Below are positions 1 to 6,128 of a stretch of 14,211 nt of DNA, in pieces. Made by a program: the position numbers and the translations under genes. Position 1 is the first letter of the stretch. Every line of letters begins with the position of its first letter. The notes under the pieces were generated by a model. That model was not told where the DNA came from, made no database searches, and saw only the letters and a program-made list of their open reading frames with translations. Source of the DNA: JBMNQS01 sp050944255 (GTDB lineage Bacteria > Bacillota > Clostridia > Christensenellales > Maliibacteriaceae); contig JBMNQS010000058.1 of assembly GCA_050944255.1 (NCBI GenBank), forward strand, positions 1 to 14,211, in the 5' to 3' direction.

Positions 1-395
1 CTGGAACGCACGGCCCTGGAAGTCTTTGTTTCCCTTACCCGCCGCACAAGCACCTCCATGTCGTAGGGCTTCACCATATAATAGCGTACCCCCATGTCGA
101 TGGCCCGGCGGATAAAATCTTCCTGTCCCACGGCGGACGTCACAATGACCTGCGGACGTTTTCCCTCCAGCGTATGCAGTTTTTCCAGTATGGAAAATCC
201 GTCGAAGTTAGGCATGATCAGATCCAGCAGGATGACGTCGGGCTGATGCTGGCCTACCAGCTCCATGCCCTCCGCACCGTCTCCCGCAGAGCCGATGACC
301 TCAAGGTCGTCCTGCAGTGCCAGATAATCCACCATGATCTGCCTTAAATCAGGATTATCTTCCAGTACCAGTAGCTTAATTCTTTCCTGCATCAT
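1..395 (-). CDS. spo0A: Spo0A-type sporulation response regulator (receiver domain, cut by window edge)
   Basis: About 131 N-terminal residues are visible; the C-terminal DNA-binding half lies outside the window. The start is ATG at 395, chosen because GGGGGAG sits 7 bases upstream. The receiver fold is complete in its key residues: acidic pair E12-D13, phosphoacceptor D58 followed by IMP, T86/S87, and K109 in a VKPYD context. The stretches SAVGQED and IMPNFDG and the YYMVKP block are much closer to Spo0A than to OmpR-type receivers. In the family, phosphorylated Spo0A dimerises and binds 0A boxes to start sporulation and other stationary-phase programmes. In most Firmicutes spoIVB lies directly upstream; here the upstream neighbour is a divergent, unrelated gene. 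The identity rests on the receiver only, so a paralogous response regulator is a remote alternative. Confidence 0.86.
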   Translation of the reverse strand, partial: MMQERIKLLVLEDNPDLRQIMVDYLALQDDLEVIGSAGDGAEGMELVGQHQPDVILLDLIMPNFDGFSILEKLHTLEGKRPQVIVTSAVGQEDFIRRAIDMGVRYYMVKPYDMEVLVRRVRETKTSRAVRS

Positions 396-423
396 ATTTT
401 TACTCCCCCAAACTATATTTTTA

Positions 424-443
424 TAAAGGGCTTTTGCCCTTTA
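424..443 (-). promoter_or_regulatory. 8-bp perfect stem-loop in the spo0A leader
   Basis: TAAAGGGC (424-431) pairs perfectly with GCCCTTTA (436-443) around a 4-base loop. It lies about 14 bases before the Shine-Dalgarno of spo0A, on the transcript side of a possible promoter further up. No U-run follows it on the minus strand, so it is not a standard terminator. It may affect stability or translation of the leader, which is inference. Confidence 0.4.
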
Positions 444-465
444 CAGGCCCGGAAATCGCGAACCC

Positions 466-472
466 TGTCGAA
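466..472 (+). promoter_or_regulatory. Spo0A box core upstream of spo0A
   Basis: The 7-mer TGTCGAA is an exact match to the 0A-box core known from Bacillus and Clostridium. It lies 71 bases upstream of the spo0A start. A TAGAAT hexamer (517-522, minus strand) upstream of it could be a -10 box. A weaker box, TTTGTCTAA, reads on the minus strand at 592-600. Together these suggest autoregulation of spo0A. A chance 7-mer match in a region this size is not negligible. Confidence 0.45.
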
Positions 473-839
473 GTTTATCATATAAGTTATAGATAATAAT
501 AAATGAATTTTGGCATATTCTATCACAATAAAATTACAAAGAAAAGGGGGCCTTTTGTGATTTTCTCAGCTTTCGCTACGATTCGGCCGGATTAGACAAA
601 ACTGGTGTCCTTTTGTCACATCGAATTTGCTGTCATTTTTTAAACGATGTTGTTCATTGCCTCTATTATTGCCTTTTCTGGCCTTAATTGTCAACTATAT
701 TGCATATTTTTGTTTATAAGAATTTGTTATCTCTCCGGCCCCAATACCATACCTGTGTTTTTGGTAAAAAAAGCAAATTCAAAAACTTTTGCGCATACAC
801 TGTCCATAGACATCCGTACCGTTGAAAGGAGCATCCGCC

Positions 840-1385
840 ATGGCATCTTCATCCTCAAGGTCAAGGGTGCGCATGACCAGCACGCTGACCAGCAAGAAAC
901 TGCCCGATAAACCCGTACCCGCCGAAGCCGCCGCTAAAACCACCGCCCCGCCGCCCAGGCCCGCTGCCGAGCCGGCAGCGCCGGTTCTCGCCGAGGTGCC
1001 GAAGGATTCCGCACCGAAGTATGCGCCGCCCCCACCCAAAGTTTCCGAGACGCCCGCTCCCAAGGCGCCTGAATCCCTCCCCCCAAAAGCACCCGAACCT
1101 CCCCCCCAAAAGGTGCCCGAATCCCCCGAACCCAAAATTCCCGAGACCCCTGCGGAGCCGGCTGAGCCCGAGAAGGAGCCGAAACCCAAAGAGGCTCCAA
1201 GCAAGCCGCCGGCCCGCACGCCGAATCCGGACTTCCCCCATACCTACATGCACGAGGGCGCACTGAAGCGGGTAAAGCAGGAGCAGGACGACATCATCGC
1301 CCGCATTAAAGGCGAAAAACCTCTCTACGAGCAGCAGGGAGAAGGGCCGCTCCTCTACAGCCGGCAAAGAAAAGACCGCTCATAA
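840..1385 (+). CDS. Proline-rich, probably disordered protein of unknown function
   Basis: This encodes 181 residues. Start ATG 840 was chosen because GAAAGGAG (824-831) lies 8 bases upstream; an earlier in-frame TTG at 822 has no such site. I do not recognise the family. Residues of about 20-130 are dominated by Pro, Ala, Glu and Lys, with an irregular repeat of the kind K-x-P-E-(S/P/T)-P. The block looks intrinsically disordered. There is no signal peptide, lipobox or membrane segment, so a cytoplasmic location is likely. The last 45 residues, after HTYMHEGALK, have a charged, partly helical character (KRVKQEQDDIIARIKGEK) and may be the conserved part. The gene is divergent from spo0A and ends inside its own terminator hairpin. 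The good start site and dedicated terminator argue for a real gene despite the low complexity. Confidence 0.72.
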   Translation: MASSSSRSRVRMTSTLTSKKLPDKPVPAEAAAKTTAPPPRPAAEPAAPVLAEVPKDSAPKYAPPPPKVSETPAPKAPESLPPKAPEPPPQKVPESPEPKIPETPAEPAEPEKEPKPKEAPSKPPARTPNPDFPHTYMHEGALKRVKQEQDDIIARIKGEKPLYEQQGEGPLLYSRQRKDRS

Positions 1386-1408
1386 CGGGCGGTCTTTTCT
1401 TTGCCGGC
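1360..1408 (+). terminator. 20-bp perfect hairpin terminator overlapping a gene end
   Basis: The arms 1360-1379 and 1389-1408 are perfectly complementary over 20 bp with a 9-base loop. The left arm lies within the last codons of the proline-rich gene, and its stop codon is in the loop. The inner GACCGC/GCGGTC stem is flanked by AAAA and TTTT, which gives a bidirectional intrinsic terminator. Confidence 0.85.
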
Positions 1409-1612
1409 ATATTTGGCCGGCGGCCGGCGCGCTGCGCCGCCGCCCCAGCACTTATCCCCATACTTCGCTCCCCGCTTTGTTTGGCCATAACCCGGACCCG
1501 GCAGCAACCACCGGACGCGCCTGCGGCCGATCATTGTCAACTGTTGACGCATCCGGGCGCATAAAGGCGCCTTGGGACGCTTCGCCACGGCTTGGGCATG
1601 ATTCTGCGATTA

Positions 1613-1620
1613 TTCGACAA
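1613..1620 (-). promoter_or_regulatory. Spo0A-box-like site upstream of the cupin gene
   Basis: TTCGACAA on the plus strand is TTGTCGAA on the minus strand, an exact 0A-box core. It lies about 50 bases upstream of the candidate -35 box of the cupin gene. The rest of the 340-base gap 1409-1749 shows no gene; its first part is GC-rich with short GCC/GGC inverted repeats. Confidence 0.35.
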
Positions 1621-1670
1621 TGCTTTTCCGTTCAGATTTCGCCCCCTCATTTTTTTCATCCGGTTTTCCC

Positions 1671-1699
1671 TTGCGGAGGTTTACCGGCCATGCTATCAT
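1671..1699 (+). promoter_or_regulatory. Candidate sigma-A promoter of the cupin gene
   Basis: TTGCGG (1671-1676) and TATCAT (1694-1699) are separated by 17 bases. The -10 matches consensus at 5 of 6 positions; the -35 matches only at TTG. It would give a leader of about 45 bases before ATG 1750. Confidence 0.4.
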
Positions 1700-1749
1700 C
1701 AAATCAAATGTTTCGTCATTACAACTTCATGCCAAGGAGGTCATATCAA

Positions 1750-2664
1750 ATGCCTAAGCTCATCGATATTTTAGAGAAGTTTCCCTTCGAACCGGATAAC
1801 AAAAAACCCATGCTGATCCGCAGGCAGGATTATTCCACGGCGCTGTATCCGCCCAACAACGCCTTTACCAGCGACAACACCTTCACCATCGTCTCCACCG
1901 ACACCTTCATGCTGGGCATCTACGAACTGGGTCCCGGCGGCGTATTTCTGCCGCTGGATATTCATCCGGGAGACGAATCCTACTATATCCTGAACGGTCC
2001 CGTAGTGCAGCGCAGCGGCAACGGCCAGTTCGCCTACCTTCAGACCGGAGAGGGGCTGTACATGCCCGAGGGCGCCTGGCACTGCTGCCACAACTTCTCC
2101 GACAACAAGGCCCGCATCCTGTATTTTATCACCCCCAAGGCCTGGAGCGACGAGATTCCGCCGGCCTACATCCCGTCGGACGAGGAGACCAAGTTCTACA
2201 AGGGGCCCAACAACGACAAGCTGCCCGACATGAGGCCGCTCATTCAGGACATTTCCCGCCAGAATTGCACCGACGATATCGGGCGATGGCCGGTGGACCC
2301 CGAAGCGTGCCGCAAGAGCGGCGCCGTATACGCCGTGCGCGAGTTTGAAAAGCTCAACAATGTCCACGGCACGGCCCATCCCATGCTGCTTCGCTTCATC
2401 ACCAGCAACAACTACGGCCACTTCGGCGAGATGATCCTGCCCGCCGGCGGTTACGGCCCGCGCTGCTCGGACCCGGACGTGCACGAAGGCGACGCCGCGC
2501 TCTACTGCGTGGACGGTCCCTTCACCATCAACCTGGTGGACCTTGAAGAATCCTTCGTGCTCGAGCCCGAAGACTCCTTCTTCATCCCCGCGGGCACCAG
2601 CTACCAGTTGGTCAACTTCGAAAACCACGGCATCAAGGCCGTCTTCTGCATCACGAAGCTGTAG
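1750..2664 (+). CDS. Two-cupin-domain protein (bicupin), function unknown
   Basis: This encodes 304 residues. The start is ATG 1750 with AAGGAGG 9 bases upstream; the frame is open further upstream to 1477, but without a ribosome site. Two cupin barrels are visible, at about 50-130 and 215-302. The first has a usable metal site: H72-P-G-D-E76 with E-x6-G, then P-E-G-A-W-H111 followed by x3-N. In the second the equivalent site reads H245-E-G-D-A249 and P280-A-G-T-S-Y285, so the Glu and the last His are lost and the barrel is probably structural or ligand-sensing. Cupins of this layout include sugar isomerases, dioxygenases and aminohydrolases, and the sequence alone does not decide among them. 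There is no signal peptide. The gene stands alone between its own promoter candidate and a perfect terminator. Confidence 0.85.
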   Translation: MPKLIDILEKFPFEPDNKKPMLIRRQDYSTALYPPNNAFTSDNTFTIVSTDTFMLGIYELGPGGVFLPLDIHPGDESYYILNGPVVQRSGNGQFAYLQTGEGLYMPEGAWHCCHNFSDNKARILYFITPKAWSDEIPPAYIPSDEETKFYKGPNNDKLPDMRPLIQDISRQNCTDDIGRWPVDPEACRKSGAVYAVREFEKLNNVHGTAHPMLLRFITSNNYGHFGEMILPAGGYGPRCSDPDVHEGDAALYCVDGPFTINLVDLEESFVLEPEDSFFIPAGTSYQLVNFENHGIKAVFCITKL

Positions 2665-2667
2665 CCT

Positions 2668-2711
2668 CATGCAAAAGGGGCATTCCCGAAAGGGAATGCC
2701 CCTTTTGCATG
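2668..2711 (+). terminator. 20-bp perfect terminator hairpin after the cupin gene
   Basis: Arms 2668-2687 and 2692-2711 are perfectly complementary and closed by a GAAA tetraloop. The hairpin starts 3 bases after the stop codon. The inner GGGGCATTCCC stem is flanked by AAAA on one side and TTTT on the other. Confidence 0.88.
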
Positions 2712-2808
2712 ATTAAAAATCCCTCGGCAGCCGTTCAGGAAAAAAGAACGGTGCAGGCACAGCCGGCAGGCGGCATGCCAAGGCCATCCTCCTTCGTTTT
2801 GCAGCCGC

Positions 2809-2837
2809 AAAAAAACCGGACAGCCGAAACTGTCCGG
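2809..2837 (-). terminator. Intrinsic terminator of pckA
   Basis: CCGGACAG (2816-2823) pairs with CTGTCCGG (2830-2837) around a 6-base loop. On the minus strand the stem is followed directly by seven T residues (2809-2815). It lies 24 bases downstream of the pckA stop and faces the cupin terminator. Confidence 0.9.
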
Positions 2838-2861
2838 TGAAAGGGCGCTTTAACGCCTGCT

Positions 2862-4436
2862 TTAGACGTTGGGACCGGCGTCGATGATATGCTGGGGCAT
2901 ATCCGTATACTTCTTGAAGTTGTCCACGAACATCTGAGCTACTTTCTTCGCCGACTCTCTGTAGGCGTCCTTATCGGCCCAGGTATTGATGGGCTGAAGC
3001 ACCTCGGAGGAAACGCCGGGACAGGAAGTGGGCACCAGCACGTTGAAGATTTCGTCCAGCACGAACTCGCTCTTCTCCAGCTCGCCGTTTAAGGCCGCGG
3101 TGACCATGGCGCGGGTGTCTTTGATGCTCATACGCTCTCCGACGCCGTAGGGGCCGCCGGACCATCCCGTGTTGATCAGGTAAACGTTGGACTTATGCTC
3201 GTCGATGCGCTGGCCCAGCATTTCGGCGTAGACCGAGGGGACAAGGGGAAGGAACGGGCCGCCGAAGCATGTGGAGAACGTGGCCTGAGGCTCGTCGATG
3301 CCACGCTCTGTACCGGCCAGGCGGGCGGTGTAGCCCGATACGAAGTGGTACATGGCCTGATTTTCATCCAGCTTGGCAATGGGAGGCAGCACGCCGAAAG
3401 CATCCGCCGTCAGGAAGATAACCGTATCGGGATGACCGGCAACGCCGGGAATCAGGCAGTTGGGAATGTATTCCACCGGATAGCCGGCACGGGTATTTTC
3501 CGTAATGGAGTCGTCGTCATAGTCCAGCTTGCGGGTATCCGGATCGATCACCACGTTCTCCACCAGCGCGCCAAAGCGGATGGCGTCCCAAATCTGCGGC
3601 TCATGCTCGCGGGAGAGGTTGATGCACTTGGCATAGCAGCCGCCCTCGAAGTTGAATACGCCGTCGTCGCTCCAGCCGTGCTCGTCATCGCCGATGAGCT
3701 TGCGGTCCGGGTCGGCCGAAAGCGTGGTTTTGCCTGTGCCGGAAAGCCCGAAGAACAGGGCCACGTCGCCGTCCTTGCCCACGTTGGCCGAGCAGTGCAT
3801 CGGGAACACGCCCTGCTTGGGCAGTATATAGTTCATCACTGCGAAGATGCTCTTCTTGTTCTCGCCCGCATACTGGCTGCCGGCAACGATGACCATTTTC
3901 TTGGTAAAGTTGACGATGATCGCCGCTTCGGAGCGCACGCCGTCCAGCTCGGGAATGCACTTGAAGCCGGGAGCGGCCACCACCGTAAACCCAGGCTCAA
4001 AGTTTTCCAGATCCGATTCATCGGGGCGCAGGAAAAGCTGATGCACAAACAAATTCTGGGAAGCCAGCTCATTGACGAAGCGCACCTTCAGGCAGTATTT
4101 GGGATCGGCGCCGGCATAGCCGTCGAAGATAAAGATTTCGCGATTTTGCAGATAGGCGCACATGCGGTTGTAAATGCGGTCGAATTTCTCCTCGGAGATG
4201 GGTACGTTGACCTTGCCCCAATCCACCTCGCCGTGGGTGACCTCATCGTCCACCACGAAGCGATCCTCGGGAGAACGGCCGGTATATTTGCCGGTTTGAA
4301 CCGTCAGCGCGCCCGTTTCAGAGAGAATGCCTTCCCCCCGGGCCACGGCACGTTCCGTAAGCTCGGCAACCGACGCGTTGCGGTGCACGGCCGACGGATT
4401 GATGATACCAATGTTCTCAAGTCCGTAAGTGTTCAT
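2862..4436 (-). CDS. pckA: Phosphoenolpyruvate carboxykinase (ATP)
   Basis: This encodes 524 residues, normal for the family. ATG 4436 is the start, with AAGGAGG 7 bases upstream; the 35 extra in-frame codons further up lack a ribosome site. The enzyme interconverts oxaloacetate plus ATP with PEP, CO2 and ADP in the cytoplasm. Visible landmarks are the substrate arginine in TGRSPEDRF (53), the K194-K195 pair in GENKKSIF, H214 in MHCSAN, the P-loop GLSGTGKT (230-237), kinase-2 residues D250-D251 in LIGDDEHGW, and the NFEGGCYAKCINL block. All catalytic elements are intact. The P-loop and overall length identify the ATP-dependent rather than the GTP-dependent enzyme. In anaerobes it can run gluconeogenically or in the CO2-fixing direction; the window does not say which. 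A long hairpin-rich leader precedes it and a strong terminator follows. Confidence 0.97.
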   Translation of the reverse strand: MNTYGLENIGIINPSAVHRNASVAELTERAVARGEGILSETGALTVQTGKYTGRSPEDRFVVDDEVTHGEVDWGKVNVPISEEKFDRIYNRMCAYLQNREIFIFDGYAGADPKYCLKVRFVNELASQNLFVHQLFLRPDESDLENFEPGFTVVAAPGFKCIPELDGVRSEAAIIVNFTKKMVIVAGSQYAGENKKSIFAVMNYILPKQGVFPMHCSANVGKDGDVALFFGLSGTGKTTLSADPDRKLIGDDEHGWSDDGVFNFEGGCYAKCINLSREHEPQIWDAIRFGALVENVVIDPDTRKLDYDDDSITENTRAGYPVEYIPNCLIPGVAGHPDTVIFLTADAFGVLPPIAKLDENQAMYHFVSGYTARLAGTERGIDEPQATFSTCFGGPFLPLVPSVYAEMLGQRIDEHKSNVYLINTGWSGGPYGVGERMSIKDTRAMVTAALNGELEKSEFVLDEIFNVLVPTSCPGVSSEVLQPINTWADKDAYRESAKKVAQMFVDNFKKYTDMPQHIIDAGPNV

Positions 4437-4775
4437 ACATTTTCCTCCTTGAATTCCTTTTGCGCCTGCTTCCCTGGATACCAAGAAGCCTCTAGACAAC
4501 CCAGTCCCAAACGCCGTCTCCAGATGAATTTTTAGCCGCACGGCCGGCTCGCACCGGCTTTACGGCTTCAAACAATCTATAGCTGGCCCCAAGAGTTTTC
4601 CTGCTTTTGTCGTAGGGCTGGGCGCATCATGCAGCCGATACTACGGTATGCGAGCGGCCGTACGCATGCGGTAAAACCCCTGGTGAAAAACCGCCTGCCG
4701 CCGGACTTTCCGATTCTGGCCGGCAGGGAGTAATTGCCTGCCGCCATAGGATGCCGGTTGAAAGTCCAAACCGCT
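4437..4775 (-). promoter_or_regulatory. Long structured leader of pckA with two competing folds
   Basis: About 335 bases precede pckA with no plausible ORF. Near its 5' end, GGACTTTC (RNA, from 4767-4760) can pair with GAAAGTCC (4710-4703), enclosing a hairpin made by the complement of 4736-4745 and that of 4718-4727. A second exact copy of the 10-mer GCCTGCCGCC at 4693-4702 can pair with the same central segment instead. That gives a hairpin whose 3' side runs into CGG and five T residues, like a weak terminator. More inverted repeats follow (for example around 4535-4560 and 4625-4672). It matches no riboswitch class that I recognise. Confidence 0.45.
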
Positions 4776-4779
4776 CCAT

Positions 4780-4812
4780 ATTATCTATAATACGACAATT
4801 GCCCTCCAAATC
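4780..4812 (-). promoter_or_regulatory. Candidate pckA promoter
   Basis: Just beyond the rsmA stop, the minus strand carries TTGGAG, an 18-base spacer and GATAAT, inside an AT-rich TATTATAGATAATAT block. The -10 is good (5 of 6) and the -35 weak. Transcription from here would include the whole structured leader. Confidence 0.35.
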
Positions 4813-4830
4813 CTGCAAGATTCAAAAAAA

Positions 4831-5718
4831 TTATTGCAAAATTTTTTTCAGAGACCAGGCCAATTTTTCCCAGTTGCCCGAAGAGAGCCTTTCGCCGCGC
4901 ACCGAAGCGGAAAATCCCAAATCCTCCAGTATACCGGCGATTTCATCCCTTGTGACCCCGCCGAAATTCGCCGCCAGATTGTTGGCCAGCGTCTTTCTTC
5001 TCATGGACAGCCCCGCACGCACAATGCGAAGAAAAGTATCGTCATCCACAATTTCGGATACATTATCTTTCATTATCAGGTGCACCACCGAGGAATCCAC
5101 GTTGGGCGGAGGATAAAATGCCGCCGCCGGCACATCGAATCCCTTTTGGATTCGCGCATACCGATCGATCAGCACCGCCAGGGCGCCGTAGGCCTTGCTG
5201 CCGGGCGATGCCGCCAGCCGCGCCACCGTTTCCTTCTGCACCAGCACCGTCATCGACAGGATATGCCTGCGCCATTGAAGAAGATGCAGCAGCATCGGCG
5301 TGGTGGCATAGTAGGGCAGGTTCGAAGCCACGCGGACGGGTCCTTCCCCCACCAGCTCCAAAAACGCCGTCTCGTCCATTTTCAAAAAATCACCGTGGAC
5401 GATCCGCACATTTTCAAAGTCCAGGACGTTGGCGCGCGCTATACGGGTCAGCTTTTCGTCGATCTCCACCGCCACTACTTTCTTTGCCCTGCGGGCCAAT
5501 ACCCTGGTCAGCGCCCCCAGGCCCGGCCCGATCTCAAAGACGGTATCATCCGCCGACACCCCGGCCAGCGACACCATGTCCTCCAACAGACGCCGGTTTA
5601 AAAAGAAATTCTGCCCCAGGCTCTTGCGCGGGGAAAGCCCCGCGGCTCGCAGTGCGCCGGTGACGCCCACCGGATGATATACGCCGCTTACGGCATGTTT
5701 CTCACCATTTTCAGACAT
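4831..5718 (-). CDS. rsmA: 16S rRNA (adenine(1518)-N6/adenine(1519)-N6)-dimethyltransferase
   Basis: This encodes 295 residues, full length for RsmA/KsgA. It dimethylates two adjacent adenines in the helix-45 loop of 16S rRNA late in 30S assembly, using S-adenosylmethionine. Visible motifs are LGQNFF (34-39), the SAM-binding EIGPGLGALT (62-71) with the acidic E85 in VAVEID, the catalytic NLPYY (133-137), and FYPPPNVDSS (201-210). The last part carries the helical C-terminal domain. ATG 5718 has an AGGAT-type ribosome site 7 bases upstream, weaker than its neighbours. As in Bacillus, it lies downstream of a yabE-like gene, but the rnmV gene usual between them is absent. Confidence 0.97.
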   Translation of the reverse strand: MSENGEKHAVSGVYHPVGVTGALRAAGLSPRKSLGQNFFLNRRLLEDMVSLAGVSADDTVFEIGPGLGALTRVLARRAKKVVAVEIDEKLTRIARANVLDFENVRIVHGDFLKMDETAFLELVGEGPVRVASNLPYYATTPMLLHLLQWRRHILSMTVLVQKETVARLAASPGSKAYGALAVLIDRYARIQKGFDVPAAAFYPPPNVDSSVVHLIMKDNVSEIVDDDTFLRIVRAGLSMRRKTLANNLAANFGGVTRDEIAGILEDLGFSASVRGERLSSGNWEKLAWSLKKILQ

Positions 5719-6067
5719 ATTGTTATCCTATCACAACCCGCCCATAAAAACATCATGCAATTATGTACAATTCAATAATTTTTCATCCCGTATCCCGCGA
5801 TGCATCCGGCGGGCCGCGCCCTGTTTCTCGAAGGCTAACCTGCCCCGCAGCGATACTGCCGTGCATTGTTTCCATGCTTTGCCCATATTCCCCTCATTTC
5901 TCTCTTTCACTATTTGTATACCAAAGCTGCGCGTCCTATTTTGCCAAATTATGACTGAAATACCGGGCCTGCGCGCCTTTTTCGATACGTAAACCCATTT
6001 GTCGCCCAGGTATGCCGGCCAGCCCGGAGCGATGCGACTCACCACCGGGAGTACTGAAGGCGAAGGC
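5719..6067. other. Gap between yabE-like gene and rsmA without a recognisable gene
   Basis: No convincing ORF is present. The only longer minus-strand frame (to about 6069) lacks a good start site and resembles no family, including RnmV (primase-like M5 RNase), which often sits here in Firmicutes. AT-rich segments at 5740-5785 and 5885-5960 could hold the rsmA promoter, but I found no hexamer pair worth calling. Confidence 0.5.
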
Positions 6068-6099
6068 AAAACAATGGCCCGAACCTGAAGGTCCGGGCC
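6068..6099 (-). terminator. Probable terminator of the yabE-like gene
   Basis: GGCCCG (6076-6081) pairs with CGGGCC (6094-6099), and ACC (6083-6085) with GGT (6090-6092), with one mismatch and a 4-base loop. On the minus strand it is followed by ATTGTTTTG. It begins about 30 bases after the stop codon. The U-run is imperfect. Confidence 0.65.
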
Positions 6100-6128
6100 G
6101 CATGACGTTGCGTATTTTGCTGCACTGA

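Noticed and set aside
1477..1749. In-frame N-terminal extension of the cupin protein
   Set aside because: It lacks a ribosome site and contains the promoter candidate; AAGGAGG before ATG 1750 decides the start.
1771..2670. Minus-strand frame of 299 codons opposite the cupin gene
   Set aside because: Antisense to a well-supported cupin gene with its own start site and terminator.
3195..4535. Long open frame on the plus strand opposite pckA (446 codons)
   Set aside because: It is the complement of a full-length, motif-intact pckA; GC-rich codons keep the antisense frame open. No start site or family resemblance.
4700..4715. GGAAAGTCC on the minus strand, reminiscent of the RNase P RNA P4 motif
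   Set aside because: The rest of the RNase P core, such as the ACAGAA-containing 3' half, is absent; the 8-mer is explained as a stem arm.
4627..4818. Possible leader peptide (63 codons) in the pckA leader
   Set aside because: No ribosome site and no run of regulatory codons; the inverted repeats explain the sequence better.
4824..4848. 9-bp A/T inverted repeat spanning the rsmA stop codon, as terminator
   Set aside because: The stem has no G-C pairs and would be unstable; it cannot be called a terminator on sequence alone.
5761..6069. Minus-strand ORF of 102 codons between yabE and rsmA, possible RnmV remnant
   Set aside because: No TOPRIM-like motif, no proper start site, and it overlaps the yabE terminator region.
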